Shown: one piece after another, positions 1-10,872 of the stretch
Layout of the letters: the number at the start of each line of letters is the position of its first letter
Position numbering within the stretch: position 1 is the first letter of the stretch
Position numbers and translations under genes: made by a program
Notes under the pieces: generated by a model
Seen by the model: only the letters and a program-made list of their open reading frames with translations
Databases searched by the model: none
What the model was told of the DNA's origin: nothing
Assembly (NCBI GenBank): GCA_037178975.1
Contig: JASJZH010000001.1
Coordinates: 4,634,501 to 4,698,500 of the forward strand
Source of the DNA: Oscheius tipulae
Taxonomy: Eukaryota > Nematoda > Chromadorea > Rhabditida > Rhabditidae
Direction: 5' to 3'
DNA length: 64,000 nt

Positions 1-9
1 ACGTTTCAG

Positions 10-195
10 CTAGAAGACATCCCGATCTCCATCGCTCCTCCACTGATGTTACCGTCACAGCCGATGGTCACTCTAGCCAGCCAATTCTTGCAACAGAACT
101 CCCCCCTGCTATCTTCCTTTCCCTTCGATGAACAACTGAGGCTTATCAACAACTCGGTCACTCTCTTCTCCAACACCATCCGGTCAAACAATTAG
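10..195 (+). CDS. Terminal exon of an unidentified gene (5' part outside window)
   Basis: A 3' splice acceptor (ACGTTTCAG) ends at base 9, and an open frame then runs 61 codons to a TAG at 193-195. The tail contains many Gln, Leu, Asn and Ser residues and ends FDEQLRLINNSVTLFSNTIR followed by a few residues. I recognise no domain. The acceptor, the continuous frame and an AATAAA at about 453-458 suggest the last coding exon plus 3' UTR of a plus-strand gene that starts left of the window. The exon boundaries are read from sequence; the identity is unknown. Confidence 0.5.
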   Translation, partial: LEDIPISIAPPLMLPSQPMVTLASQFLQQNSPLLSSFPFDEQLRLINNSVTLFSNTIRSNN

Positions 196-1073
196 CTCCC
201 GTGTCTCTTTCTCTCTAGTCTCTGTTCCTTTCCCCCGGTGATCTTCTCCGCCTACGTGTCCCCAAGGGATAGTCGGGGCCTTCTACGGGTCCCTCCCCCT
301 TTTTTCTTAGGGGAAACATCCCCACAAAACATATTTTGTATATGTAATGATTGTGTGTGCTGTGTGTCAAATGAAGCAGTTGTCTTCTTTCCTCCCTCCT
401 TTTTCCAACACCAGATTAAGCATTTATCCAATCCTCGCCCTGCCGGACATTGAATAAAAAAGGAGGAGACTCTGCGCACGTCCCCAAAAACACTTGTTCT
501 AAGTCGACGGAGCTCAATTTATCACCCAGTCGCAACAATTCGCGCTGCTCTTTCAAGTTCTCACTCCTCGGAAATTACGAGAGAATTTCAAACTACGCAA
601 CTGATGTTCGATGGGCAATTTCCAGGTTCGAAGTGTCAGTACGCGGTTTACAGTCGCAATCAAAGACGATCAATTTTGTAACACTTCTATAACTGATGAT
701 ATTGATATTGATCCTTGGTCCAAAATGAGGCTTAAATGTGGCAAGTAAGATCCGCAGGTGCGCGCTTTGAATATATCAGACACAAGACAATGTTTTTCAT
801 GATTGCAATGCTCTACAAACCTTTAGCCCATATAAACATCTATAGCTTTGCAGAACAACATAGGTAGTAAAATGACGCATTCTGTCCTAAAAATGTCTGC
901 CAATCTACGTCACCTGTTCTTTTCCATTCAAACTTTCTCAGGACTGGGAGAATTTTCTGTAAAGAAAGAGCTTTCAATCGTCACTTTTCCTCTGATGTCT
1001 AATCTGAAAGTTTAGCGGCATCGTTCCTCCATTCCCTGATATGATAAATGGTTAGAGACGTGCCAAGACATCG
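196..1073. other. Non-coding stretch; 3' UTR then intergenic
   Basis: No credible exon chain was seen. An AATAAA at about 453-458 could end the gene on the left. Bases 809-857 are one copy of the 49-bp hairpin family listed separately. Open frames on both strands lack splice signals or protein-like composition. Confidence 0.4.
809..857. repeat. 49-bp hairpin repeat, copy 1
   Basis: The left arm TGCTCTACAAACCTTTAG and the right arm CTATAGCTTTGCAGAACA are inverted relative to one another around a short loop. Length and ends match copies at 10513, 13837, 38620, 39300, 52822 and 60214. This copy is intergenic. Confidence 0.55.
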
Positions 1074-1768
1074 ATGGGGCTCGTGTCCGTGCGCGACGAG
1101 GCAAGCGACTGCCAAAGAACCCTGTTATGGTTTTTTAGGCCACAAAACTCATCGGTCACCGCTTCCTCAATTCTCAGATATGTCTCTGGATTGGCTGTCT
1201 ACAGGCTCTGGTCAGTCTCTGGGGCATAGCGCAGCATTGGCACTCGTTCACTTTCTACAACAAGGTATGTACTCTCTCTCTCGCGGGACGAGACTTGACC
1301 ACTATCGGTGTGAATCTCCAATGGCCGAACTCAATTAGTGAGTGTGTCCACGTGGCGAGACGAATTGCGAGAGCTCCGAGGTTTTAGAATCAAATTGAGG
1401 ACACAATCCCACATACTAATTACTCTCTTCCGCTCTTTTTTCTGCTCTTCGATACGCGTAAGGGAGAGACTTTTAGATTCTCCAATGCGACTTCGAGCAA
1501 GGTACTCTTCCACTGGAAGCTGCGGATGCTGTCATTTACGACATTGGTCTCTTTTACGTTCTGTGGGGGATGAAGGGCTGTGTGGCCGAGTACCTGGACG
1601 GCGGAACGGGTCGTCTGGCATGGTAAGAGCAACACATATCCCCAGAGGGACCACGACGACGGGTTCGTGTCTTTCTAGCTGGCCTCCGTCAATCACTACG
1701 ACCCTAAAAAGTATGACATTTTGAGCGAGAGAAGAGAGCAGAAGTCTCGTCAAATATATACTAGCTGA
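1074..1768 (+). CDS. Possible small four-exon membrane protein
   Basis: Candidate exons are 1074-1088, 1139-1264, 1477-1622 and 1679-1768. The second and third exons join in phase across a strong GTATGT donor and a TTTTAG acceptor. They encode two hydrophobic stretches (ICLWIGCLQALVSLWGIAQ and AVIYDIGLFYVLWGMKG). The last exon has a protein-like charged tail (NHYDPKKYDILSERREQK) ending in TGA. The third exon's donor (GCATG|GTAAGA) leaves phase 2, whereas the tail needs phase 0, so either that junction or the tail is wrong. No family is recognised. The gene model is an inference from composition and splice signals only. Confidence 0.35.
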
Positions 1769-3141
1769 CAACAACTAGTATTTTCGAATAAAATCAGATT
1801 TTCCCGCCCGTTCTGTCTCAGAGAGCCAAACAAAACCCGCCGAGATGGGACGGGGGAGAATAGCAGAATAGAAAAATGCAGAGTTTTACTTACTCTACAA
1901 CTGTGCAGAAGGTTGCAAATCCTGTAAATGACTTTTTCACTCCGAAAAATCAATGTTTCCAGGTGCATCTCGCACGTATTGTCTCTCTGCTTCAGCCTGC
2001 CCTGGGCATTTGTCAGTCGTCCAAAGCCGTACGTTCTCTGGCCTCTTCTGTTCCAGGTAGGCTCATTTTTTCTCTCCACCAGAGGAAGAGTCATTTGAAA
2101 GCTGTTTTGTCTTTTGGCCCCCACTCAAAAAAATAGCGCGGGCGAACGGGCCCCGCTGTAAAACGCTCATGCTGTACATCAAACTATTTCCCGTTCAGAG
2201 AGTGTGTTCGAGAAAGACAGAAAAAACTGGGACACAGGCATTTTTTCTAATCGGTCGGGATCAGGAAGCTATTTGACGAGACTCTTTTCGTCACAAAAGT
2301 GCACTCCCAAAATAACTGTATAGATCGGTTTGCTCTCTTTCGGGGACCCGAGAGAGACAGTCTCTGTCAACACTGCACTTCATATAGTAATCGGGCGCGG
2401 GAGAGTTTTTAAACGAGACGCTTGATCCGACCGACCGACGGCCTTGGGGACAACTGTTCGCCGCCAAACTATGTCCCGGCCAGTTTTTTCGCCAAAGTGC
2501 AAAGAAATTAAGAAAGAAGAGAGGCCTCCGCGATCGAGGGGCTGTTGCAGCTTGCCAGACACATCGAGGAACACCTGGGTCAAGAGAGGGACTGAACTTG
2601 AGAAATCTGTTCATCAGATAATTTGATTGACGTTCAGATTCTATATGTCTGGTCTACACATAATAGATTAATCTATAAACTTTATAAATCCAGTTTTAGA
2701 AGTATCTTCAGTAAGTCTCTTCATCTAAATGCGAGGCGACCTTTTTCTAACGAGCGAACTCTCTGTCTTGAAGGGCAAAAACAAGTGGAGATGACCTAAA
2801 ATGATAGTCCGTAAATCAAACTTCGCCTTTTTTTTAGCAAAGTCTCTACGGAATATGTCTTCTGATATTGTTCCTGGCTGCCCTGCCAAGAATCCTACCT
2901 CTTCTAGCCGAACCACATGCTGCCCCGCTCCCGGCTCTCTTCGTCTACATTACAGGAACTTCTCTCAATTTTTTTCTCGTAACACTTTTTTCGAATCAAA
3001 ATGAGAAATTTTGTTTGAGATCTACATTCTGTGGCATTGGTACTGGTACATAGCGGATACGTACAATTCAGCTGTTCGAGTACGGTTTGGAGAAGTCAGG
3101 TCTGAATTCGGCTCACTATTTAAAAGAAGAATTTTTCCAGG
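1769..3141. other. Non-coding or unresolved
   Basis: No firm gene. A frame at about 1960-2055, flanked by TTTCCAG and GTAGGC, could be an exon. A hydrophobic frame at about 2840-3000 faintly recalls the M2-M3 region of a Cys-loop channel, but neither forms a consistent gene. The sequence just before 3142 ends in a strong acceptor (TTTTTCCAG). Confidence 0.35.
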
Positions 3142-3441
3142 ATGGACGCCAATAAGAGATCTCGTCGAGACAAGCCAATGGTTCCAAAGGAACCGGTAGA
3201 TCTTCCTCCCAGTACTCTCCCTCGACCATCCATCACTCTCTCGATTCCCGAAGCCGACTATGAAGATTTCGAGGAACCGTTGCCTGTTCCGATCATCGTG
3301 GCAACTCGGGTCGAGCCAGACGACATCGAAAACATCCATCTTCGGGCACAGGCAAAGAGGAAACGAAGAGTTCTTCCGCCTACACCTGAAGAACATCCGT
3401 TTAAATTGATGGGCTATAGAATGAGAAACAGTCATCTGTGA
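3142..3441 (+). CDS. 99-aa basic, proline-rich protein of unknown function
   Basis: An uninterrupted frame runs from ATG at 3142 to TGA at 3439-3441. It begins MDANKRSRRDKPMVPKEP and has an acidic middle (EADYEDFEE), a basic patch (AQAKRKRRVLPPTPEEH) and the end RMRNSHL. A perfect 3' splice acceptor (TTTTTCCAG) lies one base before the ATG, so either a 5' UTR intron or trans-splicing precedes it. AATAAA follows near 3540. No signal peptide, membrane helix or known domain is visible. The composition suggests a small, partly disordered cytoplasmic or nuclear protein. It could instead be the last exon of a longer gene. Confidence 0.5.
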   Translation: MDANKRSRRDKPMVPKEPVDLPPSTLPRPSITLSIPEADYEDFEEPLPVPIIVATRVEPDDIENIHLRAQAKRKRRVLPPTPEEHPFKLMGYRMRNSHL

Positions 3442-3792
3442 GTCTTTCCCTTCTCGAACGATTCCTATCAGCTGTGATTTTTGACTTTGAGCTCACGGGC
3501 GTATTATTTAGGTCGATGTAAATGTTTTTACTTGTTAGCTAATAAAAGAGGTGAACCTCTTGACAGGCTGGAGGTCTTTACTCCCGCGGTACCACCTACG
3601 CCTAATTTCTGAAGAAGACAAGTTCCTTGCATAACAGACCCGGTATCTCTCACAGCTTCTTTCCAAAGAGAATAATAAGTTCTTTGCCGTACTGTCTTGG
3701 CATTCTCATCACAATCTAGGCACTTCTCTCCTACAAGTTCTCCCTTTTAGAAGGTAGTGAATAACAAAATTTATTACGAAAAGGCATTCAAT
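3442..3792. other. Intergenic, convergent 3' ends
   Basis: The gene at 3142 (plus) and the gene at 3793 (minus) converge here. AATAAA on plus near 3540 and TTTATT near 3769 (AATAAA on minus) are plausible polyadenylation signals for the two genes. Nothing else is seen. Confidence 0.5.
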
Positions 3793-5069
3793 TCAATCCT
3801 GGGAGGGCGGAATGTACTTCATCTCGACTGGTTCATCGCCGTCTTCCACCTCAGCCTTGACCTCGAAGTCGTCTCTTAAATCGTCTCCAGCTTCCGGAGC
3901 TTGCCAACTGGGAGTCATGCTGAAAACATTCTTACAAGATGTTTAAAGTGACCAATGACTCACAAATTCTGGACGAGAGTCTTGTAGAGCTCATGGTTCG
4001 TTGTCGTCTCTTCTCCGTCTTCTGGAGCTGGCCATCTGGGAGCGCCGCTGAAATTCTTCTTTAACTATAAAGATGGCAAACCTACAATTTTTGAACTATA
4101 GTCTCGTAGAACTGGTTGTTTTCTCTTCCGGAGAGACAGTGCTGACGGACGGTGTCTCGGGTCGGGAACTCGTTGACTCCGATCCTTTCCCTGGCTTCGT
4201 CCAGCAGAATACAGCCGTTTAACCGGTAGTAGGACCAGGGCTCGTCTGCCAGCCATCCAATGTACTGAAACCCTTTCGTTAAAAGGAGAAAGATGAGAAA
4301 GACCCACTCTGTGAGTCTTGACGAAGACCTTGCCTAAGCTCGGATCCGTGTTCACACAAATGTACTTCTGGAGGAGCTGATGTCCATCTACGAACCAGAT
4401 GACATCTTCGAAGAAGTCCGAGTCGACGTCTTGACATCTCAGAATCACTGTTCCTCTCTGAACCATCTCTTTGTTTATGGTAACATAAATCAAACCTCGA
4501 AGGCGGAATTCTCCCTGCGATGCTGACTGTCCCAGTCGAATTCGGGCGTTCGAATGATCGAAGGCGACTTCCTCTTGGCCTTTTTGTCATCTGCAACATC
4601 GCAGTCGGGTTTCTCGACGATCAGTGGCTTCTCGAAGATCTTCTTCAGAATCTCCTCGGTCGTCCTCGTCTCGACCTTCGGCAACTGGGATTCCTTCTGA
4701 GATTGAGGAGGAGGCTGTTGGATCGGAACATGCATGGCAATCTGCGGCATCATCATCGGCAGAGGGAAGCCAAGAGCACGAGGATCCATCATCGTGTTCG
4801 GGAAGCCCATTGGAAACTAAAAAGTAGTTTAATTCTAAACAAAGCGAGAAACTTACAAAGATGGGTGCAGAAGCCGAAAGAAGAGCTGGATTCGGAAGAC
4901 TCGGGGTCAGCTTGAGCTGAGGAACGGAGGCCGGAGTGTTGAGAGGACTGTGGCCGTTTTCCGTTTCCTGGGATGGAGGAGGAGCCGACGAAGGAAGAGG
5001 GAACTTTTTTCTCTCCTGGAAGCAGTCCTCGTCGGAGTTGATCGTCTCGGTTTCGGACAGTTGCGACAT
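3793..5069 (-). CDS. Unidentified proline-rich protein with repeated C-terminal motif
   Basis: A minus-strand gene of at least six exons. Exon 1 starts MSQLSETETINSDEDCFQER at 5069, one base after a CTCTCAG acceptor. Exon 2 (to about 4505) is Pro/Met rich (PRALGFPLPMMMPQIAMHVP) with a basic cluster (DDKKAKRKSPSIIRTPEFDW). Exons at about 4310-4470 and 4087-4265 form a globular part (VIWFVDGHQLLQKYICVN; WLADEPWSYYRLNGC). Three short exons then repeat a motif: NNQFYETIVQK, NHELYKTLVQN preceded by APRWPAPED, and TPSWQAPEAGDD before an acidic end. It stops at 3793-3795 next to a minus-strand AATAAA. I do not recognise the family. The low-complexity start suggests a nuclear or cytoskeletal scaffold, but that is a guess. 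Confidence 0.6.
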
Positions 5070-5275
5070 TCTGAGAGCAAAAATAGAAAAGCGAAAGGCG
5101 GACCTAACCTTTTAGGAGGAGAGCGCGTTGCTGAATGGCTTGCTCTACTGCAGTCGCTAAAACTTGACAAGATTTGACAACCGGATTATGTCTGACTTGT
5201 CGAGATTGTAAGACTTGGCAGGAAAGCAAGGAATTGCAAGAAAAACGAGATTGAAGGAAGAAGAGTTTGGGAGTC

Positions 5276-5723
5276 TTAATTGGTGACCCACCCATCGTAT
5301 TCACTCGGCTCCTTGTAGTCCAGATATTCATAGTGGGGAGCATAGTGTCCGCCAGGGTTATACCTCAAAACCTAAACTTTTAGCCTGCTAACTCTAATTT
5401 AAAAAAATAAACCCCCCACCGACCAGGACTCGGTCTCCGAGAAGTCAATATGACGAAGGACGCTAGTGACATGGTCATGCACAATCCCTGCCATTACTTC
5501 GTGTTTGATCACAATTGCGTTGGCAACAAGAGAAGTGGAAGTAATGCTACCATTCTTCTCCTGACAGTCTGTTGTTCCAGTTCCTTTGTTCCACGTCTCC
5601 CAAGAACAACTGGATCCGATGCGTTGAGCAAACCGCGGTAGATCACTAGAAGAGGCTCTTGCGAGAGTATCTCAATACGCATAACTTCAAAGTTCGGCAG
5701 CAGGAAGGCCACACAGTGGAATT
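5276..5723 (-). pseudogene. Prolyl 4-hydroxylase alpha-like fragment, truncated
   Basis: Three exons in phase (5723-5634, 5568-5420, 5371-5276) encode the start of a collagen-type prolyl 4-hydroxylase catalytic region. FEVMRIEILSQEPLLVIYRD matches the segment before the catalytic fold, and VLRYNPGGHYAPHYEYLD matches the strand carrying the first metal His. That motif reads H-Y-E rather than the usual H-x-D. The frame ends in a stop soon after, and no exon downstream carries the second iron-binding His or the 2-oxoglutarate Lys. An upstream substrate-binding exon was not found either. This is most simply a decayed or partial copy. It would lack hydroxylase activity as it stands. Confidence 0.5.
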
Positions 5724-5789
5724 CTGAAAAAAAGACTTTGACTCAATGAAAGGCTCACATACAGTGAGATTTAAAAAAAAAGCTAAAAA

Positions 5790-5995
5790 GAGGACTTTGT
5801 CCCATTCCATGCCATATTTCGAATGGTACCGAGAGAGAAAAGGTCGGCTACACACTTATCGGAGTGACTCTAGCCTTTCTCTGGCTCGGATTTTGGCCTC
5901 TGGTGGTCTGTCTGATCTGTGTCGTCTACCCCGTCCTGACTACACTCTCTCACTTGCGCGGGAAGATCCTCGTCTTTCTCTCCTATTGAACCGTC
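5790..5995 (+). other. Weak REEP/DP1-like hydrophobic open frame
   Basis: One plus-strand frame reads TEREKVGYTLIGVTLAFLWL followed by a second hydrophobic stretch ending VVYPVLTTLSHL, then a stop. This resembles the double hairpin of REEP5/DP1 membrane-shaping proteins. There is no start codon, no convincing splice site and no following conserved segment, so it may be a decayed exon or coincidence. It lies just 5' of the P4H-like fragment, on the opposite strand. Confidence 0.2.
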
Positions 5996-6062
5996 TTCAG
6001 TACCTTCTCTCTTAGCGACTATCTTGGTCGGTGGGCATTCTACTGTATACTAAAGATATAAA

Positions 6063-6156
6063 GCGTTGGTTCTGGTAGATTACTTGAAAGAAAAACAACG
6101 TAACGTGGATAGAAGTGGAGAGGGAGCCGCCTTCCGAAGCAGTAGCAAGCGTCGAA
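6063..6156. repeat. Dispersed ~90-bp conserved block, copy 1
   Basis: This stretch is nearly identical, with about eight substitutions, to 62830-62923. Both begin with GTTGGTTCTGGTAGATTACT or a close variant and end in GCAGTAGCAAGCGT or a close variant. In one plus frame both copies are open (VDYLKEKQR, then GEGA, then SSSKR), though the changes do not clearly favour silent sites. It is either an uncharacterised repeat or a structural RNA. Orientation is the same in both copies. Confidence 0.6.
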
Positions 6157-6309
6157 ACTTACGTCGAAAAGCGACACAACTTAAGGCCAGAAACCAAAAC
6201 CCACTAAATTGAACTGAATTGTGGAGCCTCGACGGTCCTGCTACAAACTCTCCAGTCTCCGATACTCTCAAAATCACATTTATTCACATATAGACTCTTT
6301 TGACTTTGA

Positions 6310-8260
6310 TCACAGGAACATGAGAATGACGAGAGCTATGGAAATAGAAATTGCAAAGAGGACGAAGAGGACGAAGAGGAAACTCAGTGCCCAGAGTGGT
6401 TTCTTCTCGACAATCTTCTCGTGAGGCATCGGGCCATCGGCGAAGCCACCGTGTCGCATTCGATTCCTCATTTCGAAGTCTATCGTCTTGGCAGACGGCT
6501 TCTTCTTCAAATTTGAGAGAACCTGATAGCGTATATGAAAAGGGTAAAGTCAGATCGGAAACCTCGAAAATGATGATGGCCAGGACGGTGACGATAATGT
6601 AAAAGACCACGATCCAGAAACTCCACTGGGGATCGATCCAGAGAGATTTGAACGAGTTGGCTCCAATAAGGGTGGCAATAACTGGAAGAGTTCTTTCGAA
6701 ACATGTTCTGCAAGACCCCCACCCCCGTGCTGGGTTTAAGACTTACGGCCTCCGACGACAGCAATAATCCCCACAGATCTGTGAGTGTAGTTGAAAACGG
6801 GTCGAGCTGAGGCCTCTGGAGCACAACGAAGGAAGGCCATTATCGGCTGGAGAATGGCCAAGCAGACGGCTATCACTCCGAGAAGAGTGTGCACGGCAGA
6901 GGGTGTGGTATTCTGCTCGAATGTTCCATTGGCTGTTGGTCCTTTCCATGTAAAATCTTTGGACAGGAAGATAATGAAGGTGCCAAGAAGAATGAGTGGA
7001 ATGGCGAAGAAGTTCAAGGTTCGGTGGAACTGAAAAACAGCGGATTTCTCAGGGCACTCTTCTTCAAATATGATAACATTTTAGGTTGTGGGTTGTTCTG
7101 TAAAATTGCAGGTTTTCGACTGCTCTACAGCCTGGCAGACCTAGTAAAGTAGATCCAATATAATAAAAATGGAGGTGACTTACATGAAACCACATCTTGA
7201 GACCGCATGGTTGACTATTAGAGAAGTGATCTCGGAGGTATCGGGCAGAAAAGATAGCAATTGGGACAAAGATCATCCAGGCCACAATCATCAGAGCAGC
7301 ATGGATTTTCACCAAGAAGAAGCGCGTCTCTTTGGAGAGGCTTCCAGCAGCTGGAGCGGGCTGAGCCGATTCAGGCGTTGTAGCATTGACAACCGGGGCT
7401 AGAGCCTGTGGAGCTCCGACATTCAGCTTCTGCTCAGAAATGAAGGGAAAGTCCGGAGAAGCTGGATCGAGAGAATGAATGCCGAGGGCTAAAACCAAGA
7501 ATAGTCAGACTTGCCTGCTCCCACCTCTAGGCTTCCTTGCATTGCCTCTGACTACAAAAATGACCTTTTCCTTGTCCAGTTCAGGTAGGTACTGACTCTT
7601 GGTCGTGGCAGTTTTCTGCTTGAAACTGCAGTACATTCCATCATCGGCTTTGTGGGCATGGATCATTCGAAGGTTTTCTTTCTCCATTGTCTGAAACAGA
7701 TTGATCCCTTCAATTTCATCCAGTACGTGGGAGCTAACCTGATCTTGTGGTTCCATAGGACCGGCATTGCTCTTTCCAAAGTTGTAAGTAAGATGAACTT
7801 CCGGTTGAGATCCCTCGACGAAAGCGCAGTGAGTCACATGGTCATCGCCCTAAGTCCTATATATGAGTTTTTTCTGGCAAGTACCCAACCATAGAATCGT
7901 CCTCAGAGAAACCCACTGCGATGTAGTTGTTATTCGGATTCTCGTTACTACTGAACAGTTCCATGTCGGTCCATCCCTCACCATTTGGGGTGTTGTAGGA
8001 AAAGATCTGCTGGCAGTTATTCTTCTCCTGGCAGCCGGCAGGCACGAAAACGCACTTTTTGGTGGTGCCACAGCCCGAAGTGTCCATGTGGCCAGCGCTT
8101 AGCTGAAAATGATTTTTTTGAAAACGGATCAGCTATTTCCGAAATACATTAATATCGAACTCTTACGGATCATAAATAGATGAGCTCTCAATGTTGTTAG
8201 CTTCCTTAATACTGGGTTACCAACCTCAAAAGCTGCAAGAAGGAGAAGAAGCCTCCTCAT
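6310..8260 (-). CDS. FRRS1-like: Ferric-chelate reductase 1-like (DOMON plus cytochrome b561)
   Basis: A multi-exon minus-strand gene starting with a signal peptide (MRRLLLLLAAFE, exon 8225-8260). The N-terminal half is a DOMON domain (NEDIANT-like NNYIAVGFSEDDSM joined to GDDHVTHCAFVEG across a 44-nt intron). The C-terminal half is a six-helix cytochrome b561 core. Its four heme-ligand His candidates are in HAALMIVAWM, at WFH/FH before RTLNFFAIPL, in HTLLGVIAVC and in NYTHRSVGIIAV. The last exon encodes a cytosolic segment and a final helix, with the stop at 6310. A minus-strand AATAAA lies just beyond. The family moves electrons across membranes to reduce ferric iron or other acceptors. The Reeler domain found at the start of vertebrate FRRS1 is absent, as in many invertebrate members. 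Confidence 0.9.
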
Positions 8261-10872
8261 TTCTTCGAACAATTGGACACTAGGGCTGGTTGTTCAGATC
8301 TGTAAATGACAAGGGTACCGGATAAAACCATGCGAGAAATGAGAACATTTTCGACTAACGGCGTGGCGAAAGTGAACTGGTGGCCTTGAGGGGCCAATAC
8401 GATTTGTGATTCACTTCTCGCGTTACAGCCTCTTCAGCTGTTTTTCCTCAGCTATTAAGTGGAGAAAGCAAGAGAATACCGGTGAGGAAAGATGAGCTGC
8501 CTGCTGAGGCTGAGAAACTCGTTCGAGCGGGCAGAGGTAAAGGTCACAGTCTTTCTCTGGACTGTTCCTTCCCCCTTTTCCCTCAAATAATTGAATTATG
8601 AGTTTTGATGAATTCTACTCCGTTCCTTCTAGAAATTTCTCTGGAAGACAGGAAAACTAATTTAAATTGTTCTCGCGTCTGTCTGTGTGTCTGAAGTCAT
8701 TATTGTAATTAGTGTTCACTACTTTATGCGTACACTAATTATCTGCAAGTCAAGTCAGTTTGGGGATAGCTTCTTTGGATGAACGTTGCTCCTGTAGCTA
8801 TAGCTCAACTGGAGGGACGAAACGTGAGGGTAGGATGAGGTGAGAGGGAAGGACGGGAAAGATCAGAGCAGGTGGACAAAAGGGAACAGAAACCGGGCAA
8901 AGTTCATGAGTTTTCAATTGCATTTTATCTCTTGCGAAACTTCACTAGTTCAGCGAACGCTTCTTTTAATTACGTTGTTTCTGCAAAAACAATAAAAAAC
9001 AAGAACTATAGTCTATTTCCAACCTCCAGCGGCACTAACGAATTCTTTAAAGGTAGAATGCGAAAGGTCTTGCGAGAAAAATCTGCCAGAAAAACGCCTA
9101 AAAAAGCGTGGAAGCCGAAAATAGGGCTCTGCTCACATATTTTGGCCATTTTCAACGCTTTTCTTAGATATTTCCCCTAAATTTATTGTCAACTAGGTTT
9201 ATGCATGTCTAGAATTCGGTTACACAGTCAGAAATTGCAAAAAGTGTGCGGAAAATGAAGAAAATTCAAAAATTTGGAATTTTTCGCTCGCGCGCAAATA
9301 CTGTCCCGTCAGCGTTCAAATTCAGGTGCCGCTGGACGTTGGGAATAGACTATATAATTCAATTATTTGAGGGAAAAGAGGGAAGGAACATTGGGAATTT
9401 GAGTTCATGTATCCTAGAATTACCCGAAAAGCATGAAAGTTAACTCCCGTGATATTCGCTCCCGTACCATCTCATAGAAACCACTCTTGGTTCGCCGAGG
9501 CGGTATGGGTGAGACTATATGAATTATTGGTCACTGGTCACATCAAAAGCTATAAACGTGAACTAGGAGCGACACTGTGAAGATCTCCAGAAAGTGGTCA
9601 CAGCTGAGTTTTCTGAACAACAATCCAAAAATATGTATAGTATGAACCAGCGACATTTCCTAAAGAGTACGGATGAGAACAGGACGGACGATTGCAGGCG
9701 ATGCAGATGGAAGATAATAGACTGTAAATAGGTAAGGGAGATGTCGCGTTGGCCAACGAATTGGGTCTTCTTGATAAGGGGCTTTGTTTTGCCAATCCTC
9801 TTCCCCCACCTGCGCGGGGGAACTCGTCTTGAACACGATGAAATGAAGCGCGACAAGCGATTGGCAGAAAGAGTGTGAGACGAGGGTCGCGTCGCGACAA
9901 TTACCGACCAGATTGTGGGTCAGGGAGTCAATTGATCAGCTGGAGGGTGAGTTCTTTTCGACATAAAGTATAATGCGCAATATGGTAGAAAAACTTTGGA
10001 TTGACTGCAAGCAGGCTAATAGAGACTCCGCGACTGCAAATCCTTTTGTGCAAAAACTGGTCTCTCTCTGTCACTGTTGCCTTTTGTCCCGTATACTTTT
10101 CCTCGTCATCCGGAGAACCAGCTTCCTCTCCTGTCGTTTTTTTCGGACTCGTACCCTCACAACTGCGCCCTATCGACAATTGCATTTCCGGGGGTTGCGC
10201 TTCGAGTCAAGAAGCCACCACGTGGAGGAATGTTTTGACCAATTTGGAGGGGCCATAATAAAGAGGAAAAGGACTTCAATTTGTCTCTCTGCTTGGAGAT
10301 CTTGTTTAACACTCTGCCGTGGGAGTGACAACTGGATGACGAGCACATGATGGATACAACGGGCTGCGCTTGTCCGAGGAGGACAAACCGAGAGAATCTT
10401 GGTGGTCTTTCTCCAATTTTATTGAAGAACTCTCTAAAAATCTTTATTTTTTGCATTTATTTCGAGCCTCACTCTATTTTCACTCGTTATATGTTAAGTT
10501 GACATTTTGGGATGTTCAGAAAATTTGTAGTCTTTGATCGTTTCTAAAACTTTGCAGAACACTGAAAGAGCCAAAAATTTCCTTTCGGCTCGTAAAATCA
10601 AGAAGAAGATTGCCATAAAATACTCGTCACATAGGAAATGTCAGTGACGAAGTTTTGTGTAGTGAATTCGGTGCTTTGAAAGTGTTTTACGTTTCTACTT
10701 TTTGCTACAAAGACGTCCAATCAGCAGTCATTGACTATTCCTTGAGGACCACAAGGACGCGCTCCGCTCTCTAATAACTTCGTTGTGCTCTTCAATCCCG
10801 CCCCCTTGCACATACATTTCCCGCCCATTTGTCAGACGAACTGCTCACCTGTCAGCCGTTCGTCACTCATCT
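8261..10872. other. 2.6-kb region without a supported gene
   Basis: No exon chain holds up on either strand. A short frame at about 8491-8535 (MSCLLRLRNSFERAE) ends in a good donor (GTAAAG) and could be a first exon, but no partner exon was found. Bases 10513-10561 are a hairpin-family copy. AT-rich runs near 8900-9400 look intergenic. Confidence 0.4.
10513..10561. repeat. 49-bp hairpin repeat, copy 2
   Basis: TGTTCAGAAAATTTGTAG pairs with CTAAAACTTTGCAGAACA on the other side of a short loop. Length is exactly that of the copy at 809. Intergenic, upstream of NMNAT. Confidence 0.6.

Noticed and set aside
1876-2270. Possible two-exon plus-strand gene (frame with LARIVSLLQPALGICQSSKA joined to a downstream open frame)
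   Set aside because: Splice signals fit, but the second part is not protein-like and neither part resembles a family.
2840-3058. Hydrophobic plus-strand frame recalling the M2-M3 part of a Cys-loop receptor (SLYGICLLILFLAALPRIL)
   Set aside because: No ligand-binding exons, no Cys-loop and no in-phase neighbours; similarity is limited to hydrophobic composition.
8872-9180. 102-codon plus-strand open frame
   Set aside because: AT-rich, Lys/Phe-biased, no splice context or domain; likely chance.
9563-10456. Three overlapping minus-strand open frames of about 85-100 codons
   Set aside because: Mutually overlapping frames with no consistent splice pattern or protein-like features.
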